A DNA stretch of 64,000 bases from CAVPKN01 sp964588495 (lineage in GTDB: Bacteria; Chlamydiota; Chlamydiia; Chlamydiales; JAAKFR01), in contig CAZPPS010000002.1 in assembly GCA_964588495.1 (NCBI GenBank), positions 62,001 through 126,000 of the forward strand. The letters run 5' to 3'. This document shows positions 32,733 to 41,609 of the stretch, piece after piece (positions within the stretch are counted from its first letter, which is position 1; every line of letters begins with the position of its first letter). The notes beneath the pieces are model-generated. The model was given only the letters and a program-made list of their open reading frames with translations, had not been told where the DNA came from and ran no database searches. The position numbers were made by a program, and so were the translations under genes.

Positions 32733-33803
32733 TCAATCTTCAGCTTTCTTGTAAATGTTTTTTCGAAAAAAGATCATAAGAAATGCAATTTCGGCGATCA
32801 AATAAAGATAATAATATTTTTCGCCCCCATGGCCAAAGCCGTAGCTGTGAAGGCCGGCCCCTAAAATATAGTTTACTCCATACCAAGTGAAGGTAATCGC
32901 CATAAACCCGATCACGGAACCTAAGGCTAACATCCGTGCATCAATTTTTTTAAACCGGTAGGCATGGATCCAAATCAGGTAGACGCCCGCAGAAATAAAA
33001 GCCCACGCCTCTTTAGGATCCCAATCCCAAAACCGCCCCCAGCTTTCAGCTGCCCAAACCCCTCCCAGGATGGTTCCGCCAATCAAAAGAGCTGTTCCTA
33101 CATAAAGGGTCTGAATCAACGTTTTTTCAAGCCCAAGTCTTGGCCTAATCAAGAAAAGATGCCCCAAAACACTTGCGACACAAAAAATGCCATAACTGCC
33201 GACTACCATCATTACATGAATAATAAGCCAATAGTTGGAATCCAAAACGGCCTGAACGTTCTCCAAACTGCTTTTTGAGGGCAAAAACAATAAAAGACAA
33301 GCAGCTCCCAGCGCCGCAGGAAAAAGAGCCCGCTTAAAACAAAAACCGGTAATGAGGGCCATCCACGGCACATACAAAATCGTTTCCGTCATATTCGCGA
33401 CAGGGGGCCGCTCCAAAATATAACACCTCAGCGCCAACACAGTAGTATGGACCAAAAAGCCCCCTGCAAGCAAACAAAGCCCCACCCGCTTCTTCCAAAA
33501 TAGAAAAATGGCCCCAAACACATACAAACCGACCAACAGCCACTTATAGGGCACTTTATAAAGCAAACTCTCCGCCCTCAATTGCCCTATCGTGGGATAT
33601 CTCAAAGCTTTCCCTTCTGCCCGTAGATAAACAGTGCCTGCGAGCGCCTCATAGTTCTCAATCACATTCACCGCTGCCTCTTTAGGCACCGTCTCAGCGG
33701 GCCGGTAGCGTCCCTCATAAAGGACCGGCGTTGTCAAAAGCAAAAGACACAATAGACACTGTAACAAGATAGCAACCCTTTTTTTGGGGAAGATTATCCA
33801 CAA
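32733..33803 (-). CDS. ccsA: Cytochrome c assembly protein CcsA/ResC
   Basis: System II heme-handling membrane protein, 356 residues and about eight transmembrane helices. The heme-binding tryptophan-rich loop WGRFWDWDPKEAWAF lies near residue 265, with conserved histidines in HTTV (~118), HVMM (~195) and HAYR (~288). The first 90 residues (NVIENYEALAGTVYL) look like a periplasmic extension. With ResB it would move heme out and attach it to c-type cytochromes. The resB gene lies 1.5 kb upstream on the same strand, separated by an oppositely oriented gene. Confidence 0.9.
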   Translation of the reverse strand: MWIIFPKKRVAILLQCLLCLLLLTTPVLYEGRYRPAETVPKEAAVNVIENYEALAGTVYLRAEGKALRYPTIGQLRAESLLYKVPYKWLLVGLYVFGAIFLFWKKRVGLCLLAGGFLVHTTVLALRCYILERPPVANMTETILYVPWMALITGFCFKRALFPAALGAACLLLFLPSKSSLENVQAVLDSNYWLIIHVMMVVGSYGIFCVASVLGHLFLIRPRLGLEKTLIQTLYVGTALLIGGTILGGVWAAESWGRFWDWDPKEAWAFISAGVYLIWIHAYRFKKIDARMLALGSVIGFMAITFTWYGVNYILGAGLHSYGFGHGGEKYYYLYLIAEIAFLMIFFRKNIYKKAED

Positions 33804-33888
33804 AAGCGATCAAAAGTCCTTAAATTAATGCATTCTTAATGTTTGTTTGCTAAAATACTTATAGAATATTTTTTATTAGGTAAAAAAC

Positions 33889-35322
33889 ATGTCGAATCCC
33901 ATGCATATATATCCATTTTCTGAAGTGGCAAAGATTTTGCCCCAATCCAAAAAAGATATCATTGAGCAAAAAGTTAGACAGCAAAGAGGGGGCGATCTCG
34001 GTGTAGAAGTAGAAGCTACCCCCAACTATTGGCCTGTGGCTGTAGCTGTTGGGCTCTTTATCTGTGCGGGAGGAATATTTCTGACGCTTGCTGCCTATCA
34101 GGTTTTGCCCCAGGGGGTCAATGCAATCAGCCAGTTGGAAGTCTGGGGAAAAGTGGTTGGATATGGAACCGTGGGCTTAGGGATTGTGACTATCGCGGTT
34201 GGTTCGGTCAAATGGTATCTCAAAAAAAGCCTTGAAGATGATTTGCTAGAGACACGCTATCTTGCAGAAAGTAGTGAAATGGACAGCTTCTTTCCTGCCA
34301 GACTGAAGGCTAATGAGCTATTTGTTGTAGATGATCCAAAAAGCAAAGCGCTCACAATTTACTATCGCGAGAAGGACGATGATTATCCTAACATAACAAT
34401 GCCTACATATCGAGTAGTTGAATACGGAATACTTGATTCCACGAACGCCTTCATGAACTGGGCATTTAAGAATCCATTTTTAGAAGGCAAAGTTTTTATT
34501 ACCCTCGATACTCTCCGCGAAAGAACAGAAGAATTTGAGCAGAGAAAAGAGCAAGAGGCGGCTGCCAAAAAACAAGCAGAAGACAGAGAGAATCAATTGC
34601 ATAAAGACGAAGAGACTAAGTTGAATCTTCAACACAGTGTACCTCAACCAGACACGGTTTCCACAAGTAGCACCGCGCAAAAGAAAATAGATAAAAATGA
34701 TAAACCGATCGAAAAAAGCAAGTATGAGGCAACTGCAAACAAAAGTGTGGAAGTGATTGAGCAGGAATTAAAGGTCAAATACGGAAAAATGCACAGCGAC
34801 GCAATTGCGAAGTATGAACTTGCTAGGCAAAAGCATGATGCCGTGCTAGCAAATGAGAACTTAACTGGGGAGGAAGCTCGTGTTTACTTGAAAAGTGAAG
34901 GGCATAATCCTAACTTCACCCTTGCAGCTTTGATCTCTTCAGCAAAGGAGCAGGCCAAAATCATGAAAGGGCAAATGGAGACAAAGATTAATGACGCCAA
35001 TAAGAGATATAAAACGATCTGTAATTCCAACTACATTACTGGTCACGCCAATGGCTTAAAATCACGGTGCGAAATCATTGTTCGGCTTGAAAATGACCTG
35101 GCAAGAATCAAAGATTACCTAGCCATTGATAAACCAACTCGTAAACAGGCGATTGAGTATTTGGGCAAGGTATATGAGAACTTCACTTATGAGACCTTCA
35201 CAGATGTCTTCCAATTAGTTACTCAACATATACTTGCGACAAAGTCGAACGTTGAGGCATCTCTTGAGACAGAAAAAAATAGTCTAGACCAAGTCATACA
35301 GACTATGGGCAATACATTCTAA
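33889..35322 (+). CDS. Inc-like membrane protein with coiled coil, unknown function
   Basis: A 477-residue protein. Two hydrophobic helices at about 48-70 and 87-110 separated by a short hairpin form the bilobed motif that marks chlamydial inclusion-membrane proteins. The rest is hydrophilic and helical, with a Gln/Glu/Lys-rich coiled coil at about 210-300. No classic signal peptide, as expected for a type III substrate. It is inserted between ccsA and resB in the opposite direction. The Inc assignment rests on topology only; homology to a named Inc is not claimed. Confidence 0.68.
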   Translation: MSNPMHIYPFSEVAKILPQSKKDIIEQKVRQQRGGDLGVEVEATPNYWPVAVAVGLFICAGGIFLTLAAYQVLPQGVNAISQLEVWGKVVGYGTVGLGIVTIAVGSVKWYLKKSLEDDLLETRYLAESSEMDSFFPARLKANELFVVDDPKSKALTIYYREKDDDYPNITMPTYRVVEYGILDSTNAFMNWAFKNPFLEGKVFITLDTLRERTEEFEQRKEQEAAAKKQAEDRENQLHKDEETKLNLQHSVPQPDTVSTSSTAQKKIDKNDKPIEKSKYEATANKSVEVIEQELKVKYGKMHSDAIAKYELARQKHDAVLANENLTGEEARVYLKSEGHNPNFTLAALISSAKEQAKIMKGQMETKINDANKRYKTICNSNYITGHANGLKSRCEIIVRLENDLARIKDYLAIDKPTRKQAIEYLGKVYENFTYETFTDVFQLVTQHILATKSNVEASLETEKNSLDQVIQTMGNTF

Positions 35323-35327
35323 TAGTT

Positions 35328-36584
35328 CTAAGTGTAGCGCTTGCGGAAGTAGAGGAGAAGGATGCCGAGGGCCAGAAAGATGGCTCCTGGGTAGGTGATG
35401 AAGTATTTGGCGGGGTCGTAGTTGACCACGAGCTGGATTTGTTTGATGCCGCTGGGGGTTGTGAGCATATTGGCAAGGTAGAAGCGGTACCCCTTTTTTT
35501 CAAAAACATGGTTCATGCTGAGCACTTTCTCCTCGCTATCGAAAAGGAGTGTCGCTTCGTAACTGTAAGGTTTCTCTGTCCCTGGATAGTTGATCTGTGT
35601 GGCTTTTTTGAGTCTGAGGTGGATCGGAAGCTCTTTTTTATCGGATTGGAAGCGGATCAGGTATTTGCCATCGAGAATAGGCCACTTGAACTTTAGAGCG
35701 TAAGGGTCGTAGCTTAAAAAAACTTTCTCCGTGTTTGCTGTAAGGCAAATGAGGGGGATCGCCTCCTCCCGTTTTAGGGGAAGGGGGAGATTTTTCCATT
35801 TTCGTGTTAAAGGGGCGATCAAATCGAGCTGCGGAAAATGAGGCGGCAGCTCTGCAAACAGACCATAACCTCCATAGCCTTTGTTGTAGATCAAGTAGGC
35901 ATTTGTGTTGAGCGCTTGCGCGAAGCGTTCTCCTTGCTCGTTAAAAGCAATGAGAGTCTCTTTTGTGAAGAAAAGGGCAGGCTTACCGCTAAAAAAAGCC
36001 TCTTTTCCTACAAAAATCTGATATTCGGGAGTCTGCAGCGCATTTTGAAACGGGGGCAGCCCGGCAATATGGCACACATTCCCTTTGATGAACCCTTCCA
36101 GGCTCTCTTCCACATGGGGAATCCATTCCATGATTTTAAGTTGCACATTTTCCGTTTGGAAGGTTCCTAACTTCCCTTTTTTGAGGGGGATAAGGGTTGA
36201 GCCTTCCTGGTTTTCAAGATGAATGGCAAAAGTATTAGGCAAAAAAATCTGCGAAGTGCCGCATCCTTCTTTCAAAGAGCATGTTCCTTGCACGCCAAAG
36301 TGATTTTTGATGAAAACGCCGAGAAGGAGCATGAGCAGCCCTGCGTGCGTTACCAAGAACGGGATATGCTTTTTCTGAAAAGGGAGGCGGTTTAGAGCTG
36401 AGAACAGAATGTTAATGAAGTAGAGCCAGAGAAGGAGCTGAAACACAGGATTTTGGTAGGTGAGCCAAGCTGCAAAGGCATGTGAGCCACTTTTTGCTTC
36501 CAGAAAAGTCCCCGCAATCACAAACACCAGCGTACTCGCAATCAACACAATCGCAAAACTCAAACTCCCTAAGTACTTTAGCAT
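35328..36584 (-). CDS. resB: Cytochrome c biogenesis protein ResB
   Basis: A 418-residue partner of CcsA in System II cytochrome c maturation. It has three N-terminal transmembrane helices (SFAIVLIASTLVFVIAGTFL first), the WLYFINILFSALNRLPFQKK turn, a large extracytoplasmic domain, and a final helix (YPGAIFLALGILLLYFRKR) near the C-terminus. It ends 5 bp from the Inc-like gene, which converges on it. ResB and CcsA are adjacent in most genomes with this system. Confidence 0.85.
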   Translation of the reverse strand: MLKYLGSLSFAIVLIASTLVFVIAGTFLEAKSGSHAFAAWLTYQNPVFQLLLWLYFINILFSALNRLPFQKKHIPFLVTHAGLLMLLLGVFIKNHFGVQGTCSLKEGCGTSQIFLPNTFAIHLENQEGSTLIPLKKGKLGTFQTENVQLKIMEWIPHVEESLEGFIKGNVCHIAGLPPFQNALQTPEYQIFVGKEAFFSGKPALFFTKETLIAFNEQGERFAQALNTNAYLIYNKGYGGYGLFAELPPHFPQLDLIAPLTRKWKNLPLPLKREEAIPLICLTANTEKVFLSYDPYALKFKWPILDGKYLIRFQSDKKELPIHLRLKKATQINYPGTEKPYSYEATLLFDSEEKVLSMNHVFEKKGYRFYLANMLTTPSGIKQIQLVVNYDPAKYFITYPGAIFLALGILLLYFRKRYT

Positions 36585-36619
36585 TGGATTTTTATCAAAA
36601 AAGCTTTGAGACCATTTTC

Positions 36620-37062
36620 AACACAAAGACACAAAGACACAAAGAAGTCTATAAGATGCCATTTATTATTCGCGAAATTCCATCTTTTAAACAAGGAAAC
36701 CCGAAGTTAACCAGAAGGCCTAATTTTATTTCTGTGAGTCTTAAATATGTGAGAATCTGTGCTTCATAACTAGGGTGATTTTTCTCAGTAGCCTTAACTT
36801 CAACTATCACACTATTTTCAACTAGGATATCGATGATCAAAGGCTCTCTAATAGCCACTCCTTTGTATACAACTTGTACAGGCTTTTGTCTTTGGATGCA
36901 TAATCCTTGAAGTCTTAGTTCGTGACATAGTGCAGACACATAGACACTTTCAAGCAGTCCAGGACCACCAAGTACTCTATGAACCTCTATTGATGCACCA
37001 ATGATTTGATATGAAATACTATCTTCATTCTTTCCTTCTTCGTGTCTTTGTGTCTTTGTGTT
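36620..37062. mobile_element. CACAAAGAC-flanked GxxExxY element
   Basis: AACACAAAGACACAAAGACA at 36620 onward is the reverse complement of the arm ending at 37062 (CGTGTCTTTGTGTCTTTGTG at 37041-37060). The two arms enclose nearly all of the GxxExxY gene. The same arms without the gene occur at 45465-45556 and elsewhere. I call the whole unit a candidate mobile or spreading element; no transposase is present and transposition itself is inference. Confidence 0.5.
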
Positions 37063-37080
37063 ACATTTCAATAAATTCAT
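36649..37080 (-). CDS. GxxExxY family protein
   Basis: A 143-residue protein with the naming motif G-P-G-L-L-E-S-V-Y (Gly41, Glu44, Tyr47), followed by a nuclease-like core: LIIDILVENSVIVEVKATEK, with an Asp, a Glu and a Lys in the spacing of PD-(D/E)XK enzymes. Function is not established. The first ~15 codons (around NTKTQRHEEG) are a translation of the flanking CACAAAGAC arm, so the true N-terminus may be at a later residue or the arm has been recruited as coding sequence. Confidence 0.8.
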   Translation of the reverse strand: MNLLKCNTKTQRHEEGKNEDSISYQIIGASIEVHRVLGGPGLLESVYVSALCHELRLQGLCIQRQKPVQVVYKGVAIREPLIIDILVENSVIVEVKATEKNHPSYEAQILTYLRLTEIKLGLLVNFGFPCLKDGISRIINGIL

Positions 37081-37083
37081 ATA

Positions 37084-37719
37084 TTATATCCTGGTGGGAA
37101 TTTCTTGAATGAGCTCAAACGTATTTGCAAATAGCCTGATCTCCTCCCGATGCCTCTCAATCATTGCACACGGACCGCACACTTTGATCGTGAAATCAGC
37201 GCTCATCTGCTTATAATGTTCCTCCTCTTCCACGGTTCCTGCGAAGAAATGCAACGTTTGGTAGTGCTCCAGATCTAACTGGAAAGCAAAAGCCGCCAGA
37301 GTAAGCTCACTCGTTTTTCCTTCAAGATATAAGCCATAAAAGCCCCCATGAGCTACGTTTTCTACCACACTCTCAATCCCGGGCAGCTGCTTTTGCCATC
37401 GTTGAACCTGGGCTTCCAAGGGCACACGCTCTTCAAGACTTTCACTTGGAAAATTATGCACCGTCAGTACGATCTGATCTTCAATTTCAAAAGAGACGAT
37501 CGGTTTTGTTGTATCGAGGTTTGTCTCCTGGGCTTCTGGATCGATTCTTTTCCAACCAAGGGGCACCTGGGCCTGATAAACCGGTCTTCTCACCATTTGG
37601 CCATAGGAGATGAGCTCATCCCTTCCATTAAATTCCTGACGAGCCGATGGAATCACTTTCTCATGAGATCCTTTGCAGGATGCGAGTAACAAAAGTGCGC
37701 AAATTAGAATTTTTTTCAT
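37084..37719 (-). CDS. Lipoprotein of unknown function
   Basis: A 211-residue exported lipoprotein: MKKILICALLLLASC gives a classical signal and lipobox, with the lipidated Cys at residue 15. The rest is soluble and mixed alpha/beta, with PLGWKRIDPEA near residue 55 and an ADFTIKVCGP segment near 180. I do not recognise a family. It is divergent from sucA, 54 bp away; a hypothetical gene stands in this place in Chlamydia too. An upstream in-frame codon at 37761 would hide the signal peptide, so ATG 37719 is preferred. Confidence 0.75.
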   Translation of the reverse strand: MKKILICALLLLASCKGSHEKVIPSARQEFNGRDELISYGQMVRRPVYQAQVPLGWKRIDPEAQETNLDTTKPIVSFEIEDQIVLTVHNFPSESLEERVPLEAQVQRWQKQLPGIESVVENVAHGGFYGLYLEGKTSELTLAAFAFQLDLEHYQTLHFFAGTVEEEEHYKQMSADFTIKVCGPCAMIERHREEIRLFANTFELIQEIPTRI

Positions 37720-37773
37720 GGATGGTACGTTTTTTGCTTGAAAGATCTTAAAAAGTAACAAATTTCATTTTTT

Positions 37774-40503
37774 ATGTCCTCTTTTCGAACGTTCTCCTAT
37801 ATGCAGCTGGGCAATATCGAGTTGATCGAAAAGATTCATGCTCAATTTCTTAAAGATCCCGAAAGTGTGGAGCCCTCCTGGCGTTATTTTTTCGAGGGGA
37901 TGGAATTTGGCCGTTATAGCCAAGTTCCTGCAGCTGTTGCCGATGATTTGCGCATCTTCAATCTCATCGATGCCTACAGACGTTTTGGCCATTTGCAGGC
38001 CAAAACCAACCCTATCTCCCTAAATCCTTCCCCAGCAGCCCCAGAACTTTCCCTTGCGGCCCTCAATTTTGAGGAAAAAGAGCTCGAAAAAAATTTCCCC
38101 ACTTGCGGTCTTCTACAAGAGCCCGAAGCCCCTCTTTCTCAAATTATTGCTGTTTTACAAGCCATTTATTGCGGCACTAAAGCGATCGAGTATATGGATT
38201 TTCATTCCCGCGCGCTTCAAAAATGGATCCAGGAGCGAATAGAGCCCTCTCGTTTTTCACCTAATTTTTCGATCGAAGAGAAAAAACGGATTTTGCAGGG
38301 GCTCAATCGGGCAGAGCTCTTTGAAATCTTTCTCCATACAAAATATGTGGGGCAAAAAAGATTTTCTCTTGAAGGGGGCGAGACTTTAATCCCTATTTTG
38401 AAGCAGATTATCGAAGGGGGAGCCGAGCTTGGGATGGATGAATTTGCCATAGGAATGGCTCACAGAGGGCGTTTAAACGTTCTTGCCAATATTCTCAACA
38501 TGTCCTTTTCGATGATTTTTGGTGAGTTTGAAGACTTTGTCGATCCCGATCTCATAGAGGGCTCTGGGGATGTGAAGTACCACAAGGGCTTTTCTTCCAA
38601 TATCAAAACCTCACAAGGACTTCCTGTACACATCAGTCTCACGGCAAACCCCAGCCATCTGGAATCGGTCGATCCTATTGTTGAGGGGAAAGTGAAAGCC
38701 AAACAGATTCAAAGAAGCGATCGGGAGCGCAAAAAAATTGTCCCGATTTTAATCCATGGAGATGCCTCTTTAGCTGGACAAGGGGTAGTTTATGAGACTT
38801 TGCAGCTCAGTCAGCTCGAAGGCTACACGACGGGGGGGACGCTCCACATCGTCGTCAATAATCAGATTGGTTTTACAACTCTTCCAGCAGAATATTGTTC
38901 TTCCCGTTATTGCACAGATGTAGCGACAGGTTTTGGCTTCCCGGTTTTGCATGTCAACGCAGAAGATCCTGAAGGTTGTGTTTATGCAGCCAAACTGGCC
39001 CTTGAGATCCGGCAAAAATTTGGTTGTGACGTCTTCATCGAGCTCAATTGTTATAGAAAATTTGGACATAATGAAGGGGATGAGCCCGCTTTCACACAGC
39101 CTCTTGAGTACAAAATGATCCGCGAGAAGCGGCCTATTCGGGAAATTTACCGCGACACGCTCGTTAAAGAGGGAGTGTTGGAAAAAGAGATGGTTTTGAA
39201 GGAAGAAGAGGAATTTAAAAAAGCTCTTCACTTTGAATTGGAAGAGCTGAAGTTGAAAAAAGAGGCGTTTTCTACCGAAGCTTTTAGCGGTGTTTGGCAC
39301 GAGTACAAAAAAGGCAACAATCACGAACTTTTTGAACCTGTAACGACAGCAGTTGACATTTCGACATTGAAAGAGATTTCAAAAGGCTTAAGCCAAATTC
39401 CTCAAGGATTAGAAATTCAAGGTAAACTCGTCAGACTCATTGAAGAACGGAGCAAAATGGGCTCTGGACAGCGCCCGCTTGATTGGGCGATGGCAGAGAC
39501 ATTAGCGTTCGGGTCTTTATTATGGGAAGATGTCCATGTGAGGCTCTCTGGACAAGACTGTAGACGGGGAACTTTCACGCAAAGACATGCTGTTTGGGTC
39601 GATCAAAAAACGGGAGACAAATATTTTCCACTTGCCCATCTGAAAGAGGGTCAGGGGGTCTTTAATGTCTACAATTCATCCCTTTCAGAATTTGGTGTTC
39701 TGGGTTTTGAATATGGATACAGTTTGGCCTACCCCTCTGCCCTTGTGTTGTGGGAAGCGCAATTTGGGGATTTTGCCAACGGCGGGCAGGTGATCTTTGA
39801 TCAATATCTAGCGTCAGGCGCTCAAAAGTGGCAACGCTACTCGGGGCTGGTCGTCCTCCTTCCCCACGGATATGAAGGGCAAGGTCCCGAGCACTCCTCA
39901 GCTCGTTTAGAGCGCTTTTTACAGCTGGCAGCTGAGGGAAATCTGCAAGTCGTCTATCCAACCACGCCTGCCCAATACTTTCACTTGCTCAGACGGCAAG
40001 TCAAACGGCAGATCCGTGTTCCGCTTGTGGTAATGACTCCAAAAGGTTTATTGCGCCATCCGGCCTGTGTTTCCTCTCTAGAAGATTTGTCTATGGGCAG
40101 ATTTCAGGAAATTCTCGATGATCCCAGCGAAAACAGCCACGAGGCAACACGGGTCCTTTTTTGCTGTGGAAGGGTCTATTACGATCTTCTGGAAGAGAGA
40201 GAAAAACGAAAACTTAACTCTATTGCCCTCATTAGAATCGAGCAACTCTATCCTTTACATCATGACGCATTTATGCAAATCTTGAAAAAGTACGCAAGGC
40301 TCAAAGAGTATTTTTGGGTGCAAGAAGAGCCGCGCAATATGGGAGCTTTTGGGTATATCCAGCCTCTTTTGAAGGAACTTTTGCCAAAAGATGCCGTTCT
40401 GAACTACGTTGGACGGAGCATGAATGCAGCGACAGCTACCGGCTCTCACAAAATTCACGAAAAAGAGCACGAACTAATGATGAATAGGGCGTTTTCAACA
40501 TGA
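37774..40503 (+). CDS. sucA: 2-oxoglutarate dehydrogenase E1 component
   Basis: Thiamine-diphosphate enzyme that decarboxylates 2-oxoglutarate and passes the succinyl group to the lipoyl domain of E2. The 909-residue length is normal. Visible family features are the N-terminal FLKDPESVEPSWRYFFEGM (E2-binding helix region), AMAHRGRLNVLANI near 228, the cofactor-binding segment HGDASLAGQGVVYET, and PHGYEGQGPEHSSARLERFL in the pyrimidine domain. It overlaps sucB by 4 bp (ATGA) and opens the operon. Confidence 0.97.
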   Translation: MSSFRTFSYMQLGNIELIEKIHAQFLKDPESVEPSWRYFFEGMEFGRYSQVPAAVADDLRIFNLIDAYRRFGHLQAKTNPISLNPSPAAPELSLAALNFEEKELEKNFPTCGLLQEPEAPLSQIIAVLQAIYCGTKAIEYMDFHSRALQKWIQERIEPSRFSPNFSIEEKKRILQGLNRAELFEIFLHTKYVGQKRFSLEGGETLIPILKQIIEGGAELGMDEFAIGMAHRGRLNVLANILNMSFSMIFGEFEDFVDPDLIEGSGDVKYHKGFSSNIKTSQGLPVHISLTANPSHLESVDPIVEGKVKAKQIQRSDRERKKIVPILIHGDASLAGQGVVYETLQLSQLEGYTTGGTLHIVVNNQIGFTTLPAEYCSSRYCTDVATGFGFPVLHVNAEDPEGCVYAAKLALEIRQKFGCDVFIELNCYRKFGHNEGDEPAFTQPLEYKMIREKRPIREIYRDTLVKEGVLEKEMVLKEEEEFKKALHFELEELKLKKEAFSTEAFSGVWHEYKKGNNHELFEPVTTAVDISTLKEISKGLSQIPQGLEIQGKLVRLIEERSKMGSGQRPLDWAMAETLAFGSLLWEDVHVRLSGQDCRRGTFTQRHAVWVDQKTGDKYFPLAHLKEGQGVFNVYNSSLSEFGVLGFEYGYSLAYPSALVLWEAQFGDFANGGQVIFDQYLASGAQKWQRYSGLVVLLPHGYEGQGPEHSSARLERFLQLAAEGNLQVVYPTTPAQYFHLLRRQVKRQIRVPLVVMTPKGLLRHPACVSSLEDLSMGRFQEILDDPSENSHEATRVLFCCGRVYYDLLEEREKRKLNSIALIRIEQLYPLHHDAFMQILKKYARLKEYFWVQEEPRNMGAFGYIQPLLKELLPKDAVLNYVGRSMNAATATGSHKIHEKEHELMMNRAFST

Positions 40504-41609
40504 AAGAAGAGATCAAAATCCCCCAAATGGGAGAGTCTGTCACCGAGGCAATCATTGGGAAATTCCTGAAAGTGACAGGGACAGCGGTTCACGAAAATGA
40601 CGAGATTGTGGAGCTTGAAACTGAAAAGGTGAATCAGGTTCTTTATGCTCCCAAATCGGGTGTGATCAACTGGACAGTCAAAGAGGGGCAAACCGTCAAA
40701 ATCTCTGAAGTGATCGGCTTTATTGATACTGAGGCTCAAGGCAAAAGAGAAGAGAAAAAAGAAGAAAAGAAGGAAGAGGCGCCTCCTCCAAAGCCTCAAG
40801 AGCCTGGCAAAGGGGAGCGTGTGATGCTCCCAGGTTTTGTTGACGACCTGAAACAAAAACCAGCTCCTGAGCCCGTCAAAAAAGAAGAAGTTGCGGACAA
40901 GGGACGCGAAAGCCGGGCCCCGATGTCCAAAATCCGGCAAACGATTGCAACGCGGCTTGTAGACTCGTTAAATACCGCTGCCATGCTCACAACCTTTAAT
41001 GAGGTGGACATGAGCGCAATCATGAACTTACGGGCCAAATACAAAGAAAGCTTCGAAAAAAAGCAGGGCGTGAAGCTTGGGCTCATGTCTTTTTTTGTGA
41101 AAGCGGTCGTAGAAGCGCTCAAAAGCTTCCCAGAATTTAATTCCTACCTTGAGGGAAATGAGATTGTCACACGCAATTACTATGACATCGGAATTGCTGT
41201 GGGAGCTGAAAGGGGGCTTGTGGTTCCCGTCATTAGAAATTGCGATCATTTGAGTTTTGCTGAAATCGAAAAGCAGATCGTCCATTTTGCCAAAAAAGCA
41301 GAAGCGGTGAAATTAACGATCGAGGACCTTCAGGGAGGCTGTTTTACAATTACAAACGGGGGCATTTTTGGCTCTCTTTTATCCACGCCGATCCTCAATC
41401 CACCTCAAGTGGGGATTTTAGGGATGCACAAGATTGAAAAACGGCCTGTTGTTGTGGATGATCAAATTGTGATCCGGCCGATGATGTATCTGGCATTAAG
41501 CTACGACCACCGCGTGGTTGATGGCAGGGGAGCTGTGAGTTTTTTGGTGCAGATCAAGCAAATTTTGGAAGATCCTGCCCGTTTACTATTTTTTGAGGCC
41601 GATGGATAA
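40500..41609 (+). CDS. sucB: Dihydrolipoamide succinyltransferase (E2)
   Basis: Core of the 2-oxoglutarate dehydrogenase complex, 369 residues. The lipoyl domain occupies residues 1-78, with the lipoylated Lys43 in ELETEKVNQV. A Lys/Glu/Pro-rich linker follows (~80-100), then a short peripheral-subunit-binding region that looks reduced compared with longer E2s, and the catalytic domain ending with SYDHRVVDGRGAV, where the histidine and aspartate act. It overlaps both neighbours, so translation is probably coupled. Confidence 0.94.
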   Translation: MKEEIKIPQMGESVTEAIIGKFLKVTGTAVHENDEIVELETEKVNQVLYAPKSGVINWTVKEGQTVKISEVIGFIDTEAQGKREEKKEEKKEEAPPPKPQEPGKGERVMLPGFVDDLKQKPAPEPVKKEEVADKGRESRAPMSKIRQTIATRLVDSLNTAAMLTTFNEVDMSAIMNLRAKYKESFEKKQGVKLGLMSFFVKAVVEALKSFPEFNSYLEGNEIVTRNYYDIGIAVGAERGLVVPVIRNCDHLSFAEIEKQIVHFAKKAEAVKLTIEDLQGGCFTITNGGIFGSLLSTPILNPPQVGILGMHKIEKRPVVVDDQIVIRPMMYLALSYDHRVVDGRGAVSFLVQIKQILEDPARLLFFEADG

